From Bacillota bacterium (lineage in GTDB: Bacteria > Bacillota > Clostridia > Lachnospirales > Cellulosilyticaceae), in assembly GCA_023415525.1 (NCBI GenBank), contig JAEZKI010000456.1:1-6867 (forward strand): a DNA stretch of 6,867 bases, given 5' to 3'. The notes beneath the pieces were generated by a model, which saw only the letters and a program-made list of their open reading frames with translations, did no database searches and had not been told where the DNA came from. Below are positions 1-6,463 of the stretch, piece by piece. Both the position numbers and the translations under genes were made by a program. Each line of letters begins with the position of its first letter. Within the stretch, counting starts at the first letter, position 1.

Positions 1-483
1 TTGTCCTACTCCTATTGTATAAATAAAAGGATATTTTTCAAGGTAACGGTCATAAAAGCCTCCACCATAACCTACCCGTCCCCCTTTTCTGTCAAAAGCA
101 AGCCCTGGTACCACCATAACATCCCCTGGCTTTGGAACAACCAAGCGATGCTTCTTGGGATTGGGTTCTTTAATCACCAAGTGCTTATAAATGTGTTCTT
201 CTAAATCCTCTAAGTGACTTACTTCATAAAAAGCCATTTCACCTACTTCAGGGCCTATTAATGGATAGGCAACCTGTTTCCCCTCTTCTTTGGCCTTTTC
301 ATGCAAATAAGCTGTTTGAATTTCCAAAGGCAAGGCAGCATAGCTAAAAAGCCTTTGAGCTTGCTTATAAACTTCTAAGCTCATGAGCTTTTCTACTATG
401 CAACGAGAGACCCTCTGAAGATGCTCTTGCTCCTCGGACTTACGCAAAGCACTTATCTGTTTTCTAATGCTTAACTTGTCCAT
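1..483 (-). CDS. 5-formyltetrahydrofolate cyclo-ligase (MTHFS family), 3' end beyond the window
   Basis: The reverse strand reads open from an ATG at 483 to the window edge, giving 161 residues with no stop. Family enzymes use ATP to convert 5-formyltetrahydrofolate to 5,10-methenyltetrahydrofolate in the cytoplasm, returning folate to the one-carbon pool. The diagnostic C-terminal block is visible: PGLAFDRKGGRVGYGGGFYD at residues 126-145 matches the family PGLAFD..G.RLGYGGGYYDR signature. An N-terminal K..LR-type helix (residues 8-14) and the I.EP segment around residue 104-106 also fit. Full-length relatives are about 180-200 residues, so roughly 20-40 residues lie outside the window. The start is a tandem ATGATG (486 and 483). 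The upstream Shine-Dalgarno is weak (AGG), but the gene overlaps the end of the DUF896 gene, so translational coupling is likely. It is the last visible gene of the probable parE-parC-proB operon. Family assignment is firm; the exact start is not. Confidence 0.93.
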   Translation of the reverse strand, partial: MDKLSIRKQISALRKSEEQEHLQRVSRCIVEKLMSLEVYKQAQRLFSYAALPLEIQTAYLHEKAKEEGKQVAYPLIGPEVGEMAFYEVSHLEDLEEHIYKHLVIKEPNPKKHRLVVPKPGDVMVVPGLAFDRKGGRVGYGGGFYDRYLEKYPFIYTIGVGQ

Positions 484-691
484 CATTTGGCCTATATTTG
501 AGAGGGTGAAGTTGACCATCAGGTGTTTGGATTTTGGTGTTTTTTAGTTGATTTTTAAAATTGCTCCTAAAAATAGCTAAGTATTCTTGGCGTAATTTTG
601 CTTGTTCTTCTTTTTCTGGCTCCGTTAATCCCTCAGCCTTTTGTTTATGGGCTAACTCATTAATGCGGCCAATAAGTTCATTCATTTCCAT
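464..691 (-). CDS. DUF896 / UPF0291 (YnzC-like) small protein
   Basis: This is a 75-residue protein of the DUF896 family, whose Bacillus subtilis member is YnzC; its molecular function is not established. The family hallmark is a helical hairpin, seen here as NELAHKQKAEGLTEPEKEEQ at residues 11-30, continuing to LRQEYL at 33-38. A less conserved C-terminal tail begins with the TPDG segment at residues 56-59. The length matches the usual 70-80 residues. An AAAGGA site at 699-704 sits 7 nt before the chosen ATG at 691; a second in-frame ATG at 685 has AAGG 6 nt upstream and is an equally possible start. A longer reading frame back to 742 would run into proB and lacks support. The gene begins 16 nt after the proB stop, and its last 20-23 nt overlap the start of the cyclo-ligase gene. 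In B. subtilis the relative is in the SOS-induced yneA operon; nothing here shows such regulation. Confidence 0.9.
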   Translation of the reverse strand: MEMNELIGRINELAHKQKAEGLTEPEKEEQAKLRQEYLAIFRSNFKNQLKNTKIQTPDGQLHPLKYRPNDGQVKH

Positions 692-707
692 CCTTATTTC
701 CTTTCTA

Positions 708-1502
708 TTATGCCACAAACCAAGTGCCGAGCTCCTCACCACTTAGAATGGCATTCAATATATCTATATGTTCTCCAGAAGCCACAATGGTATGCGCACC
801 ACATGCTTTTGCTATTTCGGCTGCCATAATCTTAGTAATCATGCCACCTGTTCCAAGACGGGAACCTGCATCACCTGCTAAGCCCTTTATCTCTGGGGTA
901 ATTTCATCTACTTGTGTAATTAAAGTTGCATCAGCTGATTCTTTGGGATTAGCTGTATAAAGGCCATCAATATCTGTTAAGAGAATCAAAAGGTCCGCAT
1001 CAATAAGCTGAGCCACTGTAGCAGAAAGCGTATCATTATCCCCAAAGCGATAGCCTTCAATTTGTGTTGTAGAAATACTGTCATTTTCATTTACAATAGG
1101 AATAACCCCTAAATCTAGTAACGTTTCAAAGGTATTTTTAGCATTGACCTTTTTAATCTCATCTTCTATTACATCTTTGGTAAGAAGAATTTGGGCAATG
1201 ACTTGATTGTATTCTCCAAAAAACTTTTCATACATTTGCATTAAAATAGCTTGTCCAATAGCTGCTGTAGCTTGTTTTAAAGGTAGCTCTTCTGGTCTTT
1301 TGCTTCGCCCAATACGTTGCATACCTGCTCCAATAGCCCCTGAAGAAACAAGAATAACCTCTTTCCCTGAGTTATTGATATCGGTTAAGACACGGGACAA
1401 CTTTTCCATCTTATCCAAATTAACACGCCCATTTTCATGAGTCAGTGATGAGGTCCCAATTTTAACCACAATTCTTTTTGCTTCTTTAATTATCTCACGC
1501 AT
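708..1502 (-). CDS. proB: Glutamate 5-kinase (ProB), kinase domain only
   Basis: This 264-residue protein is a cytoplasmic amino-acid kinase that phosphorylates L-glutamate to glutamyl 5-phosphate, the first step of proline synthesis and the usual point of proline feedback inhibition. Motifs in order: VKIGTSS at residues 13-19 (phosphate-binding Lys14), VSSGAIGAG at 52-60, AAIGQ at 80-84, VNENDSIS at 137-144 (substrate-binding acidic and Asn residues), FGDNDTLSA at 153-161, LTDIDGLYT at 175-183, and GTGGMITK at 217-224. Escherichia coli and Bacillus enzymes are about 365-370 residues with a C-terminal PUA domain. This one stops after the kinase fold, as several other Firmicute ProB proteins do, so it is probably a natural short form and not a truncation. 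The ATG at 1502 was chosen because AAGGGGAG lies 6 nt upstream at 1509-1516 and the conserved fold begins immediately; the open frame extends upstream only into parC. It starts 25 nt after the parC stop. proA is not the next gene. Confidence 0.95.
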   Translation of the reverse strand: MREIIKEAKRIVVKIGTSSLTHENGRVNLDKMEKLSRVLTDINNSGKEVILVSSGAIGAGMQRIGRSKRPEELPLKQATAAIGQAILMQMYEKFFGEYNQVIAQILLTKDVIEDEIKKVNAKNTFETLLDLGVIPIVNENDSISTTQIEGYRFGDNDTLSATVAQLIDADLLILLTDIDGLYTANPKESADATLITQVDEITPEIKGLAGDAGSRLGTGGMITKIMAAEIAKACGAHTIVASGEHIDILNAILSGEELGTWFVA

Positions 1503-1527
1503 ATTTTTCTCCCCTTGTCCTAACGGC

Positions 1528-3657
1528 TTATAAGAGTTTCCCTGCCGCTGGAATATTTTTTGCAGCCCCTTCTTTGAGGGCTTCATCTTCTACTTTTTCT
1601 ATGTGGCTCATGCCAATTTTCTTGGTAATCGAAAGAACAGAAATACCAGGCGAATCTTTCTTTTGCTTTTCATCAATAAGACGAACAGGTACAATAGCCG
1701 CCTTCATATCTTCCCTTACTAGCTTTACAAAATCCTCTTCCTCTACATAGGTCATCCCTATACAAGGGACTTTATCTGAATACGCTTTTATAAGCTTTTT
1801 GCGATTGGTTTTAGTCTCATAGGCAGTGACTGGAACCTTGGCCACTTTACCATTTTTAAAACCAAAGGCAATAAATCCTTTGTAATCCGTTGTAGGATGA
1901 ATAAAGATGATTTGTTCCCCTTCCTCCATCTCTAGAAGATTAGGTAAATAAACCCCGTATTGACTGGCTTTTGTATCTTCAATTTCATGAAGCTTTAGCT
2001 TATAGATATTACACTTATTACTAAAGAGGAGCAGGTCATTTTTGTTACTACTCTCTAACTCTTGTAAAATAACATCCTCTTCTTTTAACTTCTGCTCCCC
2101 ACTACTTCTAAGAGAAACTAAAGTAATCTTCTTGAGGTATTGATGATGGGTAAAGAAAAGCTTTACACGGTAGTCTTCCACAAAAACTTCTGGTTCAGGC
2201 AAGACTACTTGTGTTTGTTCAATAACTCGCGTCCGACGCTCTTGCCCATATTTTTTTATAATTTGTTTGAGTTCATCACAGATGACTTTTTTGACCTTGG
2301 TTTCATTCCCAATAATATCTCTTAAACGTTGGATTTCCTTTTCTAATACATCCAATTCTTTCAAGGTATCTAAAATATATTGACGATTCAGGTGACGCAA
2401 TTTAATTTCTGCTACATACTCGGCTTGCATTTCACTTAAATCAAAGGAAAGCATTAAATTAGGAACAACTTGCTTTTCTTTTTCTGTATTACGGACAATA
2501 TCAATGGCCTTATCAATATCTAATAAGATTTCTCGAAGTCCCAATAACAGATGATGACGTTTCTCCATCTTTTCACAATTGTACGTATATTTTCTAACGA
2601 TACATCGTTTTCGGAAGTCACACCAATGCCCCAAAATCGTTTTAACCCCCATCACTTGAGGCACACCATCAATAAGAATATTAAAATTACAGCTAAAACT
2701 ATCTTCAAGAGGTGTCATCTTAAAAAGCTTACTCATTAAAAGCTCTGGATCTGTCCCACGTTTTAAATCAATGGTTAGCTTCAGACCTGATAAATCTGTT
2801 TCATCACGTACATCTACGATTTCTTTAATCTTACCACCTTTTACTAGCTCTTCTATTTTATCAATAATAGCCTCTACTGTGGTGCTATAAGGAATCTCTG
2901 TAATTTCAATACAATTTTCCTTTTTCATATACTTATAATGTGAGCGCACTTTAAAGCTTCCCCGGCCAGTCTCTAAAATGCCCTGAATTTCTTTAGCATC
3001 ATAAATAAGACTGCCTCCTGTTGGGAAATCCGGGGCAATAATATAGTCCATCATGGCTACCTTTTCATTTTTTAGATAGGCTATCGTGGCTTCACATATT
3101 TCTCGCAAGTTAAAACTACAAATATTACTGGCCATTCCTACAGCAATCCCTTGATTGGGATTCACTAAAATATTAGGAAAACGGGTGGGAAGAAGAGTAG
3201 GTTCCTTCATTGTTCCATCATAGTTGTCAACAAAATCTACCGCATCTTCTTCAATATCTTCAAAAAGCTCAGTACACACACTGCTTAATTTAGCTTCTGT
3301 ATACCGAGCGGCAGCATAAGCCATATCTCTTGAATACACCTTTCCAAAGTTTCCTTTGGAATCCACAAAAGGAAGATTAAGGGCACCATTTGCCTCTGTT
3401 AGCCTAACCATGGTTTCATAAATGGCTGAATCCCCATGGGGATTGAGGCGCATGGTTTGTCCCACAATATTAGCTGACTTGGTACGAATTCCTTTTATCA
3501 AATTCATCTTATACATGGTGTATAAAAGCTTACGGTGAGATGGTTTAAAGCCATCTATTTCTGGTAATGCTCTTGAAACAATTACACTCATGGCATAGGG
3601 CATGTAGTTATTTTCAAGTGTCTCTGTGATATTTTGGCGAATCACATGTTTCTCCAT
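1528..3657 (-). CDS. parC: Type II DNA topoisomerase A subunit (ParC/GyrA-like) with short C-terminal domain
   Basis: This 709-residue protein is the DNA breakage-reunion subunit of a topoisomerase IV/gyrase-type enzyme, which passes duplex DNA through a double-strand break. The winged-helix and tower core spans about residues 5-485. The catalytic tyrosine is Tyr119, preceded by Arg118, in AARYTEAKLS. The quinolone-resistance region reads NPHGDSAIYETMVR, with Ser77 and Glu81 at the E. coli Ser83/Asp87 positions, the sensitive-type residues. GIAVGMASN, PDFPTGG, TEIPY and VRDETDLSG follow as expected. The C-terminal region (about 490-690) is short: I can see about four degenerate pinwheel repeats and no Q(R/K)RGG(R/K)G GyrA box. 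That favours a ParC-like role over supercoiling gyrase. The ATG at 3657 has AAAGGAG 9 nt upstream; a TTG at 3660 with 6 nt spacing is an alternative. The B-subunit gene ends 15-18 nt upstream. Family is certain; ParC versus GyrA naming is inferred. Confidence 0.93.
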   Translation of the reverse strand: MEKHVIRQNITETLENNYMPYAMSVIVSRALPEIDGFKPSHRKLLYTMYKMNLIKGIRTKSANIVGQTMRLNPHGDSAIYETMVRLTEANGALNLPFVDSKGNFGKVYSRDMAYAAARYTEAKLSSVCTELFEDIEEDAVDFVDNYDGTMKEPTLLPTRFPNILVNPNQGIAVGMASNICSFNLREICEATIAYLKNEKVAMMDYIIAPDFPTGGSLIYDAKEIQGILETGRGSFKVRSHYKYMKKENCIEITEIPYSTTVEAIIDKIEELVKGGKIKEIVDVRDETDLSGLKLTIDLKRGTDPELLMSKLFKMTPLEDSFSCNFNILIDGVPQVMGVKTILGHWCDFRKRCIVRKYTYNCEKMEKRHHLLLGLREILLDIDKAIDIVRNTEKEKQVVPNLMLSFDLSEMQAEYVAEIKLRHLNRQYILDTLKELDVLEKEIQRLRDIIGNETKVKKVICDELKQIIKKYGQERRTRVIEQTQVVLPEPEVFVEDYRVKLFFTHHQYLKKITLVSLRSSGEQKLKEEDVILQELESSNKNDLLLFSNKCNIYKLKLHEIEDTKASQYGVYLPNLLEMEEGEQIIFIHPTTDYKGFIAFGFKNGKVAKVPVTAYETKTNRKKLIKAYSDKVPCIGMTYVEEEDFVKLVREDMKAAIVPVRLIDEKQKKDSPGISVLSITKKIGMSHIEKVEDEALKEGAAKNIPAAGKLL

Positions 3658-3666
3658 CAATCCTTG

Positions 3667-3673
3667 CTCCTTT
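3667..3673 (-). promoter_or_regulatory. Ribosome binding site of the topoisomerase A-subunit gene
   Basis: AAAGGAG on the minus strand lies in the short gap after the parE stop. It stands 9 nt from the ATG at 3657 and 6 nt from an adjoining in-frame TTG at 3660. Both spacings are workable, so the start is uncertain by one codon. ATG is preferred on codon grounds. Confidence 0.75.
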
Positions 3674-3675
3674 CT

Positions 3676-5643
3676 TTAGCTCATATCTGCTAAATCTAAA
3701 TAACGATAACCATCTGATGCTATATATTCTTTACGTCCCGCTAGGTCATCGCCTAAGAGCCGATCAAAGATTGTTTTAGTCATTTCCATATCTTCTGGAA
3801 CCACTTGAATAAGACGTCTTGTCTCTGGACACATCGTGGTCTCCCACATCATGTCTGGATCGTTTTCACCTAATCCTTTGGAGCGTTGTAGTGTATATTT
3901 TACTTTTAGATTTTTTAGAATCTGCCCCTTTTCATATTCGGAATAGGCAAAGTAGGTTTTATCTTTTGTATTAATCTCATAAAGTGGCGTTTCTGCAATA
4001 AAAACCTTTCCCTCGTTAATCAAGGTAGGGGCAAGGGAGTAAAGCATAGTCAAAATAAGGGTTCGAATTTGATACCCATCCACATCAGCATCAGTACAGA
4101 TAATGATTTTATTCCATCTCAGATTAGCCATATCAAAGGTGTGTAGGTCTTTGTTATGCTTCGAAGTAATTTCTATTCCACAACCCAACACCTTCAGTAA
4201 GTCTACAATAATATCACTTTTAAAGATTTTATCATAGTCTGCCTTAAGGCAGTTTAGAATTTTACCTCGTACAGGCATAATGCCTTGGAATTCTGCATTA
4301 CGTCCCAATTTACAAGAACCTAATGCGGAATCACCTTCCACAATATAAAGTTCTCTTTCCTCTACCTTCTTGGTACGACAATCTACAAACTTCTTAATGC
4401 GGTTACCAATATCTATGGAACCACTTAATTGTTTTTTTACATTGATTCGGGTGCGTTCTGCCTTCTCACGACTTCGTTTATTAACCAGAACTTGTTTAGC
4501 GATCTTACTTGCTTCATCTTTATTTTCAATGAAATAAACAAATAAGTATTCTTTCAGATACTCTTGGATAGCCTCTTGAATAAATTTGTTGGTAATGGAT
4601 TTTTTAGTCTGATTTTCATAACTGGTTACAGTTGAAAAAGAGTTAGAGACTAAAATTAAACTATCTTGAATATCTACAAAAGTAATTTTTTTCTCATCTT
4701 TATTATAAATGCCTTCATTTTTAAGGTATTGATCAACAGCATAAACAAGGGCATTCTTTATCGCTTTATCTGGTGAACCCCCATACTCTAAGTAACTGGA
4801 GTTATGATAATATTCTAAGGCGTTGAACTCATTACAGAAGCAAAAAGCAATTTGAAATTTAAGCTTGTACTCTGGACGATCTGGGCTATCCTGACCTTTT
4901 GTTTCTTGCTCTGCTACAATAATCTCTGTAAAGTTCTTATGATCTGCTATTTCTTTTACATAACCCACAATACCTTCTTCATAGTAATAACTGTGTGTTA
5001 CACCCTCTAATTCATTTTTAAACTGAAACTTAAGCCCCTTGTTAATAACGGCCTGTCTTTTTAAGACATCATGAAAATAAGTGGCTGGAATGTCCACTTC
5101 TGTAAAAACTTCTTGATCCGGTTTCCAGTGAATGCGCGTACCCGTCTTCTTAAAATCTGATTTGGTTTTACGAAGACCGCCAATATTTTCCCCTTTTTCA
5201 AAATGTAGTTCATAAATATAGCCATCTCTTTTTACTTCTACATCCATAAAAGCCGAACTGTATTGGGTGGCACAAGAACCTAGTCCATTTAATCCTAAAC
5301 TAAATTCATAGTTTTCCCCTTCATTATTGTTATATTTTCCCCCAGCATAAAGCTCACAAAAAACTAACTCCCAGTTATAGCGTTGTTCTACTTCGTTAAA
5401 ATCAAGTGGAATACCTCTCCCATAATCTTGGATGGTAATCGAATAATCTGTATGTAAGGTTACCTCAATTACATTGCCGTAACCTTCCTTAGCCTCATCA
5501 ATAGAATTGGCTAATATCTCAAAGACTGAATGCTCACAGCCCTCTAATCCGTCTGAGCCAAAGATAACCCCAGGACGGAGTCTTACTCTGTCTGCACCTT
5601 TTAAAGCAGATATACTTTGGTTACCATATGTTTTTTCTTTCAT
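3676..5643 (-). CDS. parE: Type II DNA topoisomerase B subunit (ParE/GyrB-like ATPase)
   Basis: This 655-residue protein is the ATPase and TOPRIM subunit that partners the A subunit encoded just downstream. The GHKL ATPase occupies about residues 10-220: EILANSIDEA carries the general-base Glu42 and Mg-binding Asn46, DYGRGIP (Asp73) binds adenine, and GLNGLG (117-122) forms the ATP lid. The transducer domain (about 225-400) has the QTK loop at 345-347, whose Lys contacts the ATP phosphate. The TOPRIM domain begins with VEGDSA (Glu436) and contains the metal-binding DADVDG (Asp518, Asp520, Asp522). SKGLGE and WETTM.PETRRL follow near the C-terminus. The length equals Firmicute ParE/GyrB, without the large E. 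coli GyrB insertion. An unusual point is EGDSALGSCK, where most relatives have EGDSAGGSAK. The ATG at 5643 is supported by AGGTGG 5 nt upstream; an in-frame GTG at 5652 falls inside that site. Naming it ParE and not GyrB follows from the downstream ParC-like partner and is an inference. Confidence 0.94.
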   Translation of the reverse strand: MKEKTYGNQSISALKGADRVRLRPGVIFGSDGLEGCEHSVFEILANSIDEAKEGYGNVIEVTLHTDYSITIQDYGRGIPLDFNEVEQRYNWELVFCELYAGGKYNNNEGENYEFSLGLNGLGSCATQYSSAFMDVEVKRDGYIYELHFEKGENIGGLRKTKSDFKKTGTRIHWKPDQEVFTEVDIPATYFHDVLKRQAVINKGLKFQFKNELEGVTHSYYYEEGIVGYVKEIADHKNFTEIIVAEQETKGQDSPDRPEYKLKFQIAFCFCNEFNALEYYHNSSYLEYGGSPDKAIKNALVYAVDQYLKNEGIYNKDEKKITFVDIQDSLILVSNSFSTVTSYENQTKKSITNKFIQEAIQEYLKEYLFVYFIENKDEASKIAKQVLVNKRSREKAERTRINVKKQLSGSIDIGNRIKKFVDCRTKKVEERELYIVEGDSALGSCKLGRNAEFQGIMPVRGKILNCLKADYDKIFKSDIIVDLLKVLGCGIEITSKHNKDLHTFDMANLRWNKIIICTDADVDGYQIRTLILTMLYSLAPTLINEGKVFIAETPLYEINTKDKTYFAYSEYEKGQILKNLKVKYTLQRSKGLGENDPDMMWETTMCPETRRLIQVVPEDMEMTKTIFDRLLGDDLAGRKEYIASDGYRYLDLADMS

Positions 5644-5648
5644 CTCTA

Positions 5649-5654
5649 CCACCT
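5649..5654 (-). promoter_or_regulatory. Ribosome binding site that fixes the parE start
   Basis: AGGTGG on the minus strand lies 5 nt before the ATG at 5643. The in-frame GTG at 5650-5652 overlaps this site and has no upstream Shine-Dalgarno of its own, so the ATG is the better start. Confidence 0.7.
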
Positions 5655-5676
5655 ATAAATTTCTTCTTATCTTATA

Positions 5677-5705
5677 ACTGTAAAGAAAACACTACGCCTT
5701 GTCAA
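5677..5705 (-). promoter_or_regulatory. Probable sigma-A promoter for the topoisomerase-proB operon
   Basis: On the minus strand a perfect TTGACA (5700-5705) is followed after exactly 17 nt by TACAGT (5677-5682), which matches four of six positions of TATAAT. Transcription would start near 5670, leaving a leader of about 27 nt that contains the parE ribosome binding site. The element sits in the 84-nt gap between the cyclophilin stop and parE. I saw no strong GC-rich terminator in that gap, so read-through from the cyclophilin gene is also possible. Confidence 0.6.
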
Positions 5706-5727
5706 GTTTTAAATCCATAGGATATTT

Positions 5728-6378
5728 CTAGAAGGGACTTGTTTCCCTTACATCAACTACTGACAAAACATGGGGTTCATCGTACGTATAGCCAAATGTT
5801 TCTATCCGTATGCTCTTTACCCTCTTCTCTGTTTGAAGAATACCCTTAGAATTAGCAGGTTCATGTGACAATTCTTGTAAAAGCTCCAGTCCCTCTATGA
5901 CCTTCCCAAAAGCTGTATAATAGCCTTCTAAGCGATGATCCTCTTGCAGTAAAACAAAAAATTGAGAGCCTTCCGTATCAAAGCGACTGCTACGTGCCAT
6001 ACACACAGTCCCTACCTCAAAAGCTAGGCTATTGGCTGCACCATTTTGCTTGCATTCACTTTTAATGAGATAACCTGGAAAACCTCTCCCATTTCCTAAT
6101 GGATCCCCTGTCTGAATCAAATAACCTGGTATCACCTTGCTAATGGGCAAATCATTATAAAATCTTTTTTGTGCCAGAGCAATAAAGTTATTCACCGTAT
6201 TGGGTGCTTGCTCTGGATAAAGCTCTATTTTAAAAGTCTCTTGACTTTCTAATGTGACTGTAACTATTGGATTTGGCCAATTGTTGAGAGAAATCTTTGG
6301 CCGAGATTCCATATAAATCAAGCTACCTACTAAAGTAAGGCTAAAAACTAAAAAACCAACTTGTATTATCCTTCTCAT
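5728..6378 (-). CDS. Membrane-anchored cyclophilin-type peptidyl-prolyl cis-trans isomerase
   Basis: This 216-residue protein begins with MRR and a hydrophobic segment (residues 4-23) with no lipobox Cys and no clear signal-peptidase site, so it is probably an N-terminal anchor with the catalytic domain outside the membrane. The cyclophilin domain spans about residues 37-195: YPEQAPNTVNNFIALAQ at 54-70, KVIPGYLIQTGDP at 81-93, GSQFF at 137-141, and a closing AFGKVIEGLELL at 156-167. The family speeds cis-trans isomerisation of X-Pro bonds in folding proteins. Against human CypA, Gln63 and Phe113 are kept (Gln89, Phe141), but Arg55 is Lys81, Phe60 is Tyr86, Trp121 is Arg149 and His126 is Tyr154, so activity may be weak or altered. 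About 20 residues after the domain match nothing I know. The ATG at 6378 has AAGGGG 7 nt upstream. It is flanked by an upstream terminator and the parE promoter, so it may be a single-gene unit. Confidence 0.88.
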   Translation of the reverse strand: MRRIIQVGFLVFSLTLVGSLIYMESRPKISLNNWPNPIVTVTLESQETFKIELYPEQAPNTVNNFIALAQKRFYNDLPISKVIPGYLIQTGDPLGNGRGFPGYLIKSECKQNGAANSLAFEVGTVCMARSSRFDTEGSQFFVLLQEDHRLEGYYTAFGKVIEGLELLQELSHEPANSKGILQTEKRVKSIRIETFGYTYDEPHVLSVVDVRETSPF

Positions 6379-6395
6379 AGGCCCACCCCTTTCTT

Positions 6396-6423
6396 TTTAT
6401 AAGTATGAGGCGTTCCTTGTTAT
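6396..6423 (-). promoter_or_regulatory. Weak candidate promoter for the cyclophilin gene
   Basis: On the minus strand ATAACA (6418-6423; four of six matches to TTGACA) and TATAAA (6396-6401; five of six matches to TATAAT) are separated by 16 nt. They lie between the upstream terminator and the gene. A promoter is expected here because the upstream unit ends in a strong terminator, but the match is modest and the region is AT-rich. Confidence 0.3.
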
Positions 6424-6435
6424 TTTATACGTAGG

Positions 6436-6463
6436 CAAAAAAAAAGAGGCACGGCCTCTTTTT
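6436..6463 (-). terminator. Rho-independent terminator of the DUF1292 gene
   Basis: A perfect 10-bp inverted repeat (6441-6450 with 6454-6463, AAAAAGAGGC/GCCTCTTTTT) encloses a 3-nt loop. On the minus-strand transcript it runs into nine consecutive U residues. The first two bases of the TAA stop codon of the DUF1292 gene (stop at 6462-6464) lie in the ascending arm or touch it, so termination is immediate. The hairpin is also followed by a short U run on the plus strand, but no convergent gene exists there. Confidence 0.88.

Noticed and set aside
1..204. Open frame on the plus strand at the left edge
   Set aside because: It is antisense to the clearly recognisable cyclo-ligase, has no ribosome binding site in view, and its product resembles no protein family I know.
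692..742. Seventeen-residue N-terminal extension of the DUF896 protein
   Set aside because: It would overlap the end of proB, has no ribosome binding site at 742, and the family normally begins at the ATG near 691 or 685.
724..960. Plus-strand open frames opposite proB (also 1207-1440)
   Set aside because: They mirror the conserved kinase codons on the other strand, lack Shine-Dalgarno sites, and have compositions typical of antisense shadows.
1503..1586. Twenty-eight-residue N-terminal extension of ProB
   Set aside because: It lies largely inside parC in another frame, while a good AAGGGGAG site sits just before the ATG at 1502 where the family fold begins.
2140..2739. Plus-strand open frames opposite the topoisomerase A subunit
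   Set aside because: They are short antisense frames with no initiation signals; the minus-strand reading is an unbroken topoisomerase.
5671..5705. TATAAG (5671-5676) as the -10 paired with TTGACA
   Set aside because: The spacer would be 23 nt, too long for a standard sigma-A promoter; TACAGT at 17 nt fits better.
5683..5711. AAAAC/GTTTT inverted repeat as a terminator after the cyclophilin gene
   Set aside because: It is only 5 bp, AT-rich and has a long loop, and no proper GC stem precedes a U run; it overlaps the promoter instead.
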